A stretch of DNA of 64,000 nt, taken from contig JAQGBZ010000070.1 of the NCBI GenBank assembly GCA_034687125.1, forward strand, positions 1 through 64,000. Direction: 5' to 3'. The notes beneath the pieces are model-generated. The model made no database searches. It had not been told where the DNA came from and worked only from the letters and a program-made list of their open reading frames with translations. The translations under genes were made by a program, and so were the position numbers. Origin of the DNA: Neelides folsomi (lineage: Eukaryota; Arthropoda; Collembola; Neelipleona; Neelidae). Below are positions 34,800 through 46,442 of this stretch, piece after piece (positions within the stretch are counted from its first letter, which is position 1; each line of letters begins with the position of its first letter).

Positions 34800-37111
34800 T
34801 CACTCGGTCTTGATGGCGAGCTGGGAGCTATTCGAGCTCGGTGTCTGAGGAGACGAGAAGGATGTGGTGACAAGAGACAATGGAGAATTCAGCGACATAC
34901 CATGAGTACCGAACAAGTGTTGATGATGGCTCTGCGGATGAGATGGACTGCAGAGCGTCGGACTGCCCATGGCGGCACTAGGCGGATTAATCCTTTTCTC
35001 CTTTTGTCGCCTGCTCCAAAGGACAAAAGGAATGTAATCTCAATTTTGAGACAGAAAAAGAGAAGGAGAGGTGACAATGAATAATGAGTACCGATTGCAG
35101 AACCACACTCTGACCACCTCCTTCTCCATGCACAAGTTCTCGGCCAGCAGAGTGATCTCCTCCGAGGTCGGCTTCGGGTTCTGGAGGAAAGCTCGTTCCA
35201 GGGCAACTCGGACAGAGGTCTCAATGCTGGTCCGCTTCTTTCTCCGCCGCCCGATGGCCTCGGGGGTCGTGTGCGGGTTGGAGAGGGAGCTCGGGTTGTT
35301 CAACGAGTTGTCGGCGTCTTCCAGCCACTTCTGCAACAGCGGCTTCAACTTGCACATGTTCTTGAACGAGAGGTTAAGAGCTTCAAATCGGGAAATGGTC
35401 GTTTGGGAAAAGTCGTTCCCGTAGAGCTTCCCCATTGCCAGCCCGACGTCTCCTTGAGTGAAACCTGTAGAGGGAGAACAAGGGACGTGAGTCAATGTCA
35501 CAAAAACGTCTCGGAGACCGCAATTACGTCTCAGTTAATACAGTTTAAATGGGACCATAAAAACAATTTCCGAACCTAATTTGATGCGCCGTTGCTTGAA
35601 GGTTTTGGCAAATTGCTCGAGCTCCTCGAGGTCCGTCGTCTCGTCCACGGTCGGCTCCACGATGAGTCTCGGAGTCGCCGGCTTGATATGCGTCTTTTGG
35701 CTCTGAGGCGGCGAGATCGGCGGTGACGACGTTGGCTGCATTTGTTGCTGGTTGTTATGGTGGGCATTTTGGCTTTGGGCGACCGACATGTAAAATTGTT
35801 GAACTTGAGGAGGAAGTTGGGCAGCTACGCCGCTCCCCGCCGTCTGCCCGAACATGACTAATTGCTGAATCGTCTGTTGAATGCTCTGCTGTTGTTGTTG
35901 TAATTGCTGAAGAGCCTGATCAAACACACACAAGGTCAGAAAACGTTCTAATGACGCAAGGGGCGAATTAGAACTTGGTTCGATTCTCACCTGTAACTCC
36001 TGACTTCCGAGAGGTGTATGGGAGGCAAAGTGATTTTGAAGATACAACTGTTGACTTGATGCACCTAGGCTCATCAGCTGTCAACAAAACGAAAGAAGAA
36101 TTGAAACTGAAGTAGTCTGGAATTTTGATCGTCTCTTGCCAATACTTTTAGACCGCGTATTCATCTCTACGAACACTTGATTAACATAAACCTATGCTAC
36201 TAGCGTAGAATACCTTATTATATAAATAACGAAGGCTGTGTTTATCGGAATCCAAGAAGTCAAGTCTTATAAGATTTAAGTATAGAAACGACTTTATCTT
36301 GCTTCTTTTGTCATCCACTATTTTTGCTATCTCGTTCACCTTCTGCTCTTCGGCTATTCGATTTTATCTCTCAGTAAGCTTTGCAAGTCGCCTTACTATC
36401 TGCTCTTGTTCCATTAATCCCATTCTATTCAATATTCCTCATTTGCAGAATTATTATTTCCAAACAATTATGCTGATTTTATTCAAAACCTCAATGCCCG
36501 AAGCGCATTAATTGAAAATTCAAATGAGGGAAATCGTGAAGGAAAGTTTCTTATCTTTGCTAAAGCTCCTTCACCTTTCATCTTTTCTTTAACCTTCATT
36601 ATTATCATAATTGAGCTCAAAAGAAATGTGAGAAAAGAATCCTTATCTATTTATTCAAATGGGAATTAATTTAGCAAGATATTAAATAATTGACAAAAAG
36701 TGATTTGAAATATATAAATGAAATATTTGTTTGGTTTCGAGATCTTACCTGATTGAGAGAAAGTTGCCCTGCTTGGAGAGCCGCCAAGGCAGCAGCGGCT
36801 GCTGAAGGATTCAATCCCCCCGGCCCAAGTTGTCCGTGGCCGTGACCATTTGATTGGGAGATGAGAGAAGATCCGTTTTTGGACATAGAGCCCGAATTGT
36901 TGTGAGAGAGCCGATCCGCGGAGGTGACGAGGTTGAGAGCTCCAACCCGATCCGAGTCCATGGAATCTCCATCCTCGCCCAGTTCACTCCCTGACCTCTC
37001 GTCCTCGCTGAGGTCCCCGTTGAGCCCATTGTCCGTGAGGAGACAGGATCGGTCATGCAGAATTGATGAGAGTGTCGGCGGACGAAGAAGGGCGGATTGA
37101 GCTGAGAACAT
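34800..37111 (-). CDS. nub: POU domain class 2 transcription factor (nubbin/Pdm, Oct-1/2 type)
   Basis: Five exons, in order 37111-36749, 36077-35991, 35915-35576, 35464-35092 and 35010-34800, give 457 codons plus TGA with consistent phases. The POU-specific domain spans about residues 244-317 ([19 protein letters not shown], then [20 protein letters not shown]). An 18-residue linker follows, and the homeodomain spans about 336-395, starting [14 protein letters not shown] with recognition helix [15 protein letters not shown]. This pattern is class 2. The N-terminal part has acidic, poly-Ala and poly-Gln tracts; the C-terminus is Ser/Pro/His-rich and ends AIKTE. Introns interrupt both DNA-binding modules: after KL in the POU-specific domain and inside WFCNR in the homeodomain. 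Insect relatives act in neural, wing and appendage patterning. The start Met37111 has an in-frame TAA about 12 codons upstream, but a good acceptor (TTCCCAG) 8 bases before it allows upstream exons. nub versus pdm2 cannot be decided. Confidence 0.95.
36078..36748 (-). other. Intron 1 (coding) of the POU gene
   Basis: This is a 671-bp phase-0 intron between the poly-Ala-rich first coding exon and the exon starting [10 protein letters not shown]. It is AT-rich in contrast to the flanking exons, and I see no other feature. Confidence 0.8.
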
Positions 37112-39548
37112 GACGGGATCTGGGAAGAGACCAACTCTTTATATTACTTGAATTCGGGAGAGAGTCATCGCCATTAGTATGCAGTTGCAGAGGGGGAGAT
37201 GGTCACTTCTGGGCAGCCCTTTGCCCATTTTATGCAAGACGCATGTAAAATACATCGATTAAAATGGAGAAATATATATTCCCTTGCATTACTCGACGTG
37301 ATCGGAATGGGTGAGGCATAATGGGGGGGCCGCCGGTCCCATCCATCTTCCCACGAATCGGTCTCCGGACATTGGGCATCAAAAGTTGTTCTTAAGACGG
37401 CGGTGTGTGTGTGTCGCGGGTGGGGTTTGTCCCTATTATGCAGCCTCCGTCCGCGAGGCCATTTATCCCGAGCTTGGAGCAACCAACGGAGGAATCCACT
37501 CTCAAAGACCCGCACAATCGGACAGAGAGTGGACGAGGAAGTTAAGAGCTGTGGAATGGGAAGTCATTCTCAGAAGAGGGGAAAGAAGCCTCTCGCGTAT
37601 AACATATGGGCGAAAATTCAATTTAATTTATATAAAGAGAACAAGGTGCTATTCATTTTCTTCGAAGGAAGTCCCTTGAGAAAACTCTCCCGATTTCCCC
37701 TTTCTCTCTTTCAGAGAGTGACCAATAAAGGTTAAGAGATAGTTTTTACATTGATTTCTACCCCTTTCTTTCATTCTCACACCACTTCTCCATGAGGTCC
37801 ATTGAGTCTCCTTTTGATCCTATCTCTCAGAGGCTGAAGATCTGAGTGGTGAAACCAGGCGGCACATAGTAGTCCCCCAATCAAAATACGAATCTCCATT
37901 CTACTTTACTACTCAACCCCTTTAGTGACTAAATCAACCTTCGTAAAAGTGCATAGGCGATCACATTCCATTTCCATTTGTGAGTGAGGAATACATTTGG
38001 GCCTGTTCCCAGAAGGGCTCGTGGTGGACAGAGGCTCGCCCAGTGGAGATCAATTCCATTTCCTTTATCCGATTAACTTCTCCTCAGGCTCCCCAGCAAC
38101 TCCTGTCATTTCCAACGCTCTCTCGAGGAGAAATCTCTTAAAATGCAAACATCTTCCCCGCCTTTCCATTCTCCTCTCTGAATATTGTATATCACTCCTT
38201 TCAAACCACCAGCCTCTCACTTATGCCCAGTATGCGGCTTTTTCACTTTCAATCACCGAGGACAGAAACTAATGCTTGGATCCCAGGCGTCGTCCACCAC
38301 ATCAAATCCCATCACATGAAAAATAAGAAAATGCCAAACAAAGAGTTAATGGCAAAAGTGGATTTCAGCTTGGCTTCGGGGCACAGCAGGAGATTTGGGT
38401 CCAGGGATCCCGGAAAAATCAATGTTTAAGCCCGGTGTAACTTTAACCACAGACCGAAATGAAAAATAGGACAACCCAACCGGACCGGATCTCCTTGTCA
38501 CACATAGACAACTTGGCGTGGTTCATTGATGAACCTTCGATCAGGTGAGGTCCGAGTCCGACGGCGAGTCCTCCAAGCCAGGATACTCAAACAACGATGA
38601 ATTCCTTTCAAAGCCAGCAAATATCTGTTTCTATTTGCAGAGTCTATGAAAATGTATTGGCTCATATTCTCTCGAGTTTGTCAATGTTGGAGCTCGAGAT
38701 TAGACCTGACGCGTTTCTGTCAATAGGATGGGATATAACTAAATAGAAAGAAAATGAGAACGACTATTTATTTGGCCATAGGACATTATTGGAAGAGCGA
38801 GATTGTTTGAAAGAAGGTTTAGTCATAAGATCCTTTCTTGGGAAAGCGTGATCATCTAATGACGATAAATCTCTGTTGGAAGTGAAATGGATCTTCTCAC
38901 TTGACGTCCTTCATGCAATTATGAATTACGACTCCTACTCTCAAGTGACAATTTTATTGAAAGTTCTAATTCCAATGAATCTAGAAATCCACTCTCGCGC
39001 CCGTCATTTTCCTCTCCGCCTAATACTCGTCTTCCTTAATTGAAAACCGCAAAGGGAGACATTACAGAGCCTATACACACACTGAACACTGAAAGGTTAA
39101 GAAGTTAAGATCCCAATATCCACTATATACCTAACTACAAAAGGTATGAAAAATAATGAACTTTAGATATTTCATTATTTTTTCCCAGCTATGATATCAA
39201 CGGTATTATTTAACAATGGTGGACAAACTTATACCCACAATGTTATTATTGTTCCTTAGAATTAAAATTACAATGCTGAAATTGAAATTGCAAAGAATTT
39301 AGCTTATTTTGCAAAGTAGTTTATTAAGTAAGTATAAAGCCTAAATTTTGGTCAAGTATTCATTTATTCAGAGTAGAAGAAAAAAAGGAGGGTTGTTGAG
39401 GAAGAAGGCGGAGAGCTTTGAATTCTTTTCTCCTCCTCCACCTCCAATATTCCTTTCAAGGAACTTTCACTACAAAAAACTTTCTTTTCTGTTCACGACT
39501 GCTCTGAGAATAAAGTCATGAATTCAAAAGACGAAATGCGGAGCTGAA

Positions 39549-39558
39549 ATGCATGCAT
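39549..39558. promoter_or_regulatory. ATGCATGCAT palindrome
   Basis: This is one of at least six ATGCATGCA-containing sites upstream of the POU gene. The sequence embeds ATGCAT, compatible with POU half-sites, and also TGCATG, the Rbfox RNA motif if transcribed. Function is inferred only. Confidence 0.3.
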
Positions 39559-40962
39559 AGGAATAGGGAATCGAGGTCTAGCGTCTCCACTTCGGCGGAC
39601 CGAGAGGCAAATTTGAGAGTCTCGATGCAAAACGTTCCCATAACTTAAAAGAGGCCGGGAGGAAAAAGAGAGGTCACAGTACGTGAGGGTTTTATTAAAA
39701 TCTTTAACAAAATGGGGTGGCTTCGGATGTTTTCCAAAAATTCGGAGTTCTTTGTAGGTTCAACGTTTCTCTTGGTGGCTCCTGGGCAATGAGGAGGATT
39801 GTGGGTAAACTGAGAGCCACGAGCTGGTGACAGACGGCCACCGACGAGAAGGAACTCTTTAAAGACCTTTATCTCTATCGTTTAAGCTCTAGTCGCCCTT
39901 CCCCTTTATCCCTCATCTCATCTTCCACTCTGGGACAAGTTATCTGTCTCCATATGAGCCTCGTAAAAAGATGAGTGATATAAGTGAAAGGAAGGGGGTA
40001 AGGGGCATATAGGGAAAGGGTTCTTTGGGACTGGTAGATGTTGACTTGGATAAGTGAGAAAGGGAGAGGAAGGGATAATCATAATGGGAACTGCATTCAC
40101 ATGTACAACAGCCTCTTGGTCCGGGCACACGCTAAACCGATAAGCTGCTCTTGAGGCTCTCCAAGAACCTATTTCATCTTCACTCTTAATAACTCATCCC
40201 TGGAGGATTCCGGTTATGTAAATTGAGACGAGAGTCGCAAATCGTTAGGGAATGATTTGGTGTAAATGGTGGCTCCTCTTTGACAGGACGAGCGGAAAAT
40301 TTACGTCTCTGTAGGACGTCATGGGAGGAGATGATGAGCTCTCCCAAAAAAACCTCCCTTTTAGTAACTCCCCTGAACTAAACGCTTCACTTGGAAATGA
40401 AAATGAGAGAGAGGAGCAAGCGAGGAAGGGGAAGAGGTAATATTGGCTGAGGTGCCAAATTAAGAGAACTCAAAGAGCAGATGAATGAGGGAGGGTCAGG
40501 CGAGAGGGAGGAATCAGATCCAGATCTTGAGATGAAGCGAGGAAAGAACGAGACCGCGGATGCACCACGTTAATTAGAATGGAGCAGAAGACGGCAACGC
40601 TCCTTCCCATCGGACGAGTGGAGAGCTGAGAGAGGCGGATTAGCAAGGAAATGAGAATTTCTCCCGAGGACGACGAAAGTGGGGGTGGTGGGGGAATCTC
40701 GCATGCAGAGTCAAGGAATGGTCAGAAACGGTCATTCCTGATGGAGAAATGGGGAAAACACATAAGCTCATGCATTATAGGAGTATGTAACCTTCGCGTG
40801 GAAGAGAAGAAATACTTATATGGAACTATGCACATCTCTCTGGATGGAGGAAAATCGATCAATATATTTTCTGGACACAAGAGACTTAATGGCTATAATC
40901 ATAGCTCTCTCAACAGGGGAGAAAGGAGTCGTCGTCGGCTCCCGACTCAACTGCCAGCTCCC

Positions 40963-40972
40963 ATGCATGCAT
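40963..40972. promoter_or_regulatory. ATGCATGCAT palindrome
   Basis: This is the second full 10-bp copy, about 1.4 kb from the first. A third related copy (ATGCATGCA) lies only 100 bp away at 41071-41079. Confidence 0.3.
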
Positions 40973-41070
40973 TTCCACTCAGACTCGTGGAGAGGAGAAC
41001 AGCTTCATTGACACTCGGGGCTGGAGCGGCCGTCCACTCCACGCAGAGATGCGGACGTGGGTCATTCTTT

Positions 41071-41079
41071 ATGCATGCA
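41071..41079. promoter_or_regulatory. ATGCATGCA motif
   Basis: It clusters with the palindrome at 40963-40972, giving two copies within about 120 bp. Confidence 0.3.
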
Positions 41080-42950
41080 CCCGCACGCAATCCCTCACTT
41101 CTCCTCAAACACTTAGCATTACTCCTCCGGTATTGTATGGGACCAGAATGAGGGAATTGAAAACGGGTTGAGAAGGCGGCTGCAGATCGCCCGCGTCCTC
41201 CTCCTCAATCCCAATTTCCAGATCAATGATGGGCCATAAAAGGTCTTGAGAAGTGGTAGTGGTTCATTCAATAAATATTCTATTTCGGCCTTGTATATGT
41301 AAGAATAAGAACGGCCCCAAGCACACTGCCGGATTCAACTCAGGAGCACCTGCATATTTTCCCTAAGACTCTCCTCCTGATTGTGCTCCCCCCTCATATT
41401 ATACTTCGACCTCAACTTTTCCCTTTTTCATTCCAACCAGCAAGTCCACTTTTACTCCCTCCGTCCCTTCTTTGCCATGACGGAATACTTTTCCATAAGA
41501 CTCAATCTTCTCCTTACCTCAGCAAAAATCATTGTTAAGAGCTCAAATGGAAACCGACAAGAATGGGGATTCATTTCTTATACTAAATTCTATTCCACAT
41601 TATTCCTTCCTGATCCTATCGGACATTTTTGGAACGTCAAATCCTACAACTAAAAATTCCAATCAGACCTTTCTTAAATTTCATAAATTCTCAATTCTAA
41701 AGGAAATATTTTCATCTCGCATTCGATGTGATTTCAATGAGTAATTCAATGCTCAACAAATGATTTGGAAAAATCTTTTATATTTATTTTCGATCCAAAT
41801 TGATCTTCTAGCTCTAGCTTTAATTTATTTATATACTATTTATTAGATATCCAACTTGAATATAATATTTATTAACCTGAGAACCGAGATTCCCAGCCTG
41901 ACTTGTCAAAGTCACGAGATACTCTAAAAAATCAATTGATGGGCGGTGTGAAATGAGAAAATTTTAAGATTTAATAGATAGAATTTAAAAGGCTTTAGGA
42001 TTGTACGCATACCAAGAAAATCAAAGATTCATTTTCAATGGAGGCAAGAGAGTTCTTGAAGAGCTCTCATGTAATAAAGTAAATAATCTTGAGGTGTGAG
42101 AGGAGTAAGCCATTTATAGTATTGGCTCTTGACTAAGCGGATCTCTTAAAGGAAAAAGCGCTAAAGAAGAGTCATAGACCTTTCAGCCGTCAATGAACGG
42201 CCGCTGCATGATAATATAATAGGATATGTAAAAAGGTTAAAAGCTTCAATTGACTTGAAAGGGATAGAATAAATAGTCTCGGCTTCCAACCGGCCCTCAT
42301 TCTCTTCGATTAGTATAAAAAGAGTCGCATGCAGAGGCTACTTTAAAATTTGAAACGACTTTTTTGTGAGCACTACAACTCATACGGTTGAGCTGAGAGA
42401 AGGGAGAGCAAAAAATGCAGAAATATGATAAATAGTACTTTGCCTACGTGAGTGGAGAAGGGTTGACAATCCTCTCTGCATTATATTATTTTATCAAACA
42501 TAATGTTGTATCAGTACGTGGCACGGTTGAGTTAAAACTCGTACAAAAAAGATGGTCGTTGAACGCGAGTGCGAGCAAGGGAAAAAAACTCAAGCCTTTC
42601 ATGTAGGGAGACTGATGGGAGGAGAGGAGCAGAGGAACGGCCCGATCCTCATCACCATTTTCCATTCTCGCGTCATAATGATGAGGGACTGTTGCAGTAG
42701 TTTAATAGCAGTGGGCCCAGGAGCCCGTGAGCAGAAGGCAAGGATTTGGTCGAACACGTGGATTGATCACCATATAAAAATCCTTTTCTCATTCATCGTC
42801 TCGGGCCCAACCCTTTTGAATCCGATTTCATTTGAATACGTTTGGGTATTTTATAGAATATGCGTGAGGCAAACCCATTGCCCACCAACTGCCGTCTAAA
42901 AGTTCTCCCATTGGTCTCAGCTCCTTTTCCCTCCACCTCATTAGACTATC

Positions 42951-42958
42951 ATTTGCAT
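42951..42958 (-). promoter_or_regulatory. Octamer site ATGCAAAT (reverse strand)
   Basis: This is an exact match to the class 2 POU octamer, read as ATTTGCAT on the plus strand and followed by ATG. It is a candidate autoregulatory site by sequence only. Confidence 0.3.
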
Positions 42959-44917
42959 ATGTAGTTCTTTGGAGTCTATCAAGGAATCGCTGACGCAATA
43001 AATCCACACGACTCATCTTCATTCCTCATGCATATTCATCTATGGACTACTCAGGAGCGTCAAGAGGCGGGCACGTCCACAGGGAATTAACATTCATGGG
43101 CAAATATGGTTCTTGGTGATATCCTGATTATGTGAATGGAATATCCCGCTTGGTCACCCCGATTTTTCTGAAGCTCCGAAGGGAGTCTGAGTAATAAGCT
43201 GGATCAAACGGTCGATAGGCGTTAATTGAATGGAGAAGATCCCAACATTAGAATTCTCCTCATGCCCGATGGAAACAATGCACTATTCAGGAACCCCCGT
43301 TCTATTCATTTCAGGCCTCTGATTTTGGAAATTAAACTGTCGGCCCAAATATCCTCTTTTCCCACTCGTCACGCTTTCCTTAACTCTTCCCATTTACTTA
43401 ATTTTCACGTTACTCCAAATTGTTTTTTTTGGATCAAACTCAATTCGATGTCATTCTCGGGATTATTAATTACGTTTAAGTAAATTACCAAAAGAAATTT
43501 ATAGCAAATGAGTCAAGTAATCTTGGAGTTTTTCTCGTTTTTACCCCTGTTAATGAGCCTTAACTTTATTTACAGTAATTTCTCACAATTTATGTTTTCA
43601 AATTGCTTGGGGTTATATCCCTAAACACTTTTTGTGATGCATGAACCTGAATGCAAAATTTTGTATCCCAACAGGGAAATGTTGAATAAAAGTCTCGGCT
43701 TACAGTAATATTTAAAAGAGAAATAAGACCTCGTCATCATCCCATTCATTGAGTTCAACCTGATAGTTTCCAGGATTTGGGCATTTTACAGCTTTCTCAC
43801 GAGAACTTGTTTCATATATGAATTCGTAGCATCAACCTTCACACTTTTTACAACAATTCATTTCAATTCAAGGAACTCATTTTTTCTGAGAAAATAAAAA
43901 AGCTGAAAGACCCCAACTCACACCGATACTCAATGACCCAATGGTTCTACTCGGCGCTGAAGTTATAAAAACAGATGGAGTTTTCTATTCAATTCCACGG
44001 ATCCTCAAAGTCTCATATTGGATAATACCCGAGAAAGAATAGCCCCCGGTAATATAATACGGAAACCACCCTCCCATCTCCGAACCATTATATACACAGA
44101 TTCCTCTCAAAATGTAAATGTTCACCTTTTAGGAAGGAAGCGTCCGTCCACATTCACAATGACACTCTCGTCCTCTCCTATCCGGCTTTAAATGCATACA
44201 TAAATAAATAGAGAGCTTTTCCCGACTCCCCTAATGTCTCTTTCCCTATTGTGCCACGATGATGCATTTGCTTTTTCAGCCTCTCCCTCATTACGCCCTT
44301 ATTTTCAATATTAAATTTTGTGCCTAATAGGACCAACGAATAGTAATGTAAATGGGAGAGGTTCAAAATTCAAACATGGAGGACAGCAAAGATGGATGAG
44401 TCTTACACAGATCTCAAAATGTTCAATCTATGTGGATTTTTATAACAGGATTTATATGCGATCAAGCCTCGACCCAGATGAAGGGAGCGGCGACACATTT
44501 TTCAAATATTCAGGATGATTCGTCGGAAGAATGGATGTCATAAATTGAGTCACGAGGGGGTGAAATAGGGCGAAGAGCTCTTCTTTATTCAGTAAAGAGG
44601 TTTAGAGGGAAATGGCAAGATCCCCAAGTGTCGACCCAACATCAATCACGTCAGATGCGATTTTTATCGAAGAATGCATAATATGGATGAAAGTGAATAT
44701 AAAAGACCAACCTGTAGCTGGAGAACTCAAACTTCTTTCCATCCGCTTCAGAGGCTCCGCTGAAATTAAAAAATCATTATTAGATTCATTGAACCATAAG
44801 GAACTGTCACAACAATATGGTTTATAAACTAATTATTAATTGCTTAATGTCCTCTGCACTCATTCATAAGGTTCTTGGTATTACTTGAAAAATCCATAGG
44901 GAATTTAAAGTGGAAAT

Positions 44918-44925
44918 ATGCAAAT
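44918..44925 (+). promoter_or_regulatory. Octamer site ATGCAAAT
   Basis: An exact octamer on the plus strand within the non-coding domain upstream of the POU gene. Confidence 0.3.
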
Positions 44926-46431
44926 GAAGGGTAATTTGAATACAAAGGAATTATTGGGTTTTTAACGATGTCCTCCATGTTTTTAACTGAATTCCAATGA
45001 ACGCAAATTGAATCCTGCAAAACGCTTCATAAAACGTATTGACAGAATTTAGAGGACATCTTTTTAACCCTTTCGTTTAATTTTTAGAGAAATATGAGAT
45101 TGTGCATCTTTAATTAGATATTGATGGATGGGTTTGCAACTTTTTTACAAAACATTGATTGGTTGCATGACCATATATTTTTTATGACCTATTCCACAAT
45201 ATTTTATGACTTATTTTAATTGGATAGTTATGAGCGTGCATAATTAAGCTTACCTGTCATTCCAATGAAATTTCTCGTCCGCACCATATTCATCTTAAAT
45301 GATCTTTTGAAACGTCGAATGAAATGGGGTCAATTTATCAAATATGAGAATTTGAGTAATAACTAATGTTAAAACTTAGGAATTTTAATGAGCTTTTAAA
45401 AAACTCACTAGTCAACCAAGTTCTTGCAATTAAACCATTTAGAAGTTTCCACGTTCCAATATTTCGAGGAAAAAATCGAAAGTTAATTTCACTTCCTCGA
45501 TTGATATTAGAGTTGGTGTTGAAGTTTAAATCACTGGCTAAGCACAACACTAGAGCCGAAACTCATTTCCGGCGTTTATCCACTCCAGTCTAATTTGTTG
45601 AACTAATAAACGTCTCGCCAAAGAATTGGGGCGAAAGAGATGGGAAGGAAAAGAGTTAAAAGGACCATTCATGGCCAACTTAACCAACTTCTTTGTCCGT
45701 TCTTTTTAACGTCTTTTCTTAAATGAAGTGAAGATTAATCGACTTTCCTTCTCCACTGAAAGAATCAATGATTCCCTGCAATATGACTCCCAGTGACTTG
45801 AGGAAGAATGAAGAGCCGAGTCTCCATGTGGAGACTGTAAGTGTGAATGTGAGTGTGAAGGGTTCTTATTTGGGGTAGGCTACACAGGGTCCCCCCTTAA
45901 ACCCTCAAACCCTCCCAACCACTACTATTAAGATGTAAATGAAGGTTTTTTATACTCCAACTGCATGTGCCTGCTCCTACTACCTCGCATAGCGGTTATT
46001 TGTATAGATTTTTTTATTTATATGCATTTTATACAGGGTCCATAATGTGTATGTGAGTCGTTCGTCTCTTTAGAAAATCCGAGGCTTTGCACATTGATGA
46101 ATTGGATATGTGTACACACTTGTGTATGTAGATCCGGAGGGAGATTCGTTAGGGGGATAAATAGTCCCGTTTCCCGTATCTTCTCCTCAAGGCACCCGTT
46201 CCTCATTTCAATACGAGCCCTTTTCTATTGAAATTGTGGTTGGCTAAGCTGAGAGCCAAACGGCTCTTTTCTGTCCCCTCTTCAAGACTTTTTTCTCGGA
46301 GATAAAAAAGGGGGAAGAGCACGCGTTGGACGGCTGAGAATTCCTAACCCTTCCCTTCTTATTGCGTGAGTAGCAGGCCCCTGATTATAGGCATCTATAA
46401 TGTTGACACCTTTTTATAGAGCCCATTCCGT

Positions 46432-46442
46432 ATGCATGCATG
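46432..46442. promoter_or_regulatory. ATGCATGCATG motif
   Basis: This is the longest copy of the palindromic motif in the upstream domain. A related CATGCATTT lies 70 bp further on, at 46511. Confidence 0.3.

Noticed and set aside
35071-35579. Plus-strand open frames of 117 and 102 codons
   Set aside because: They are antisense shadows of the POU-domain exons.
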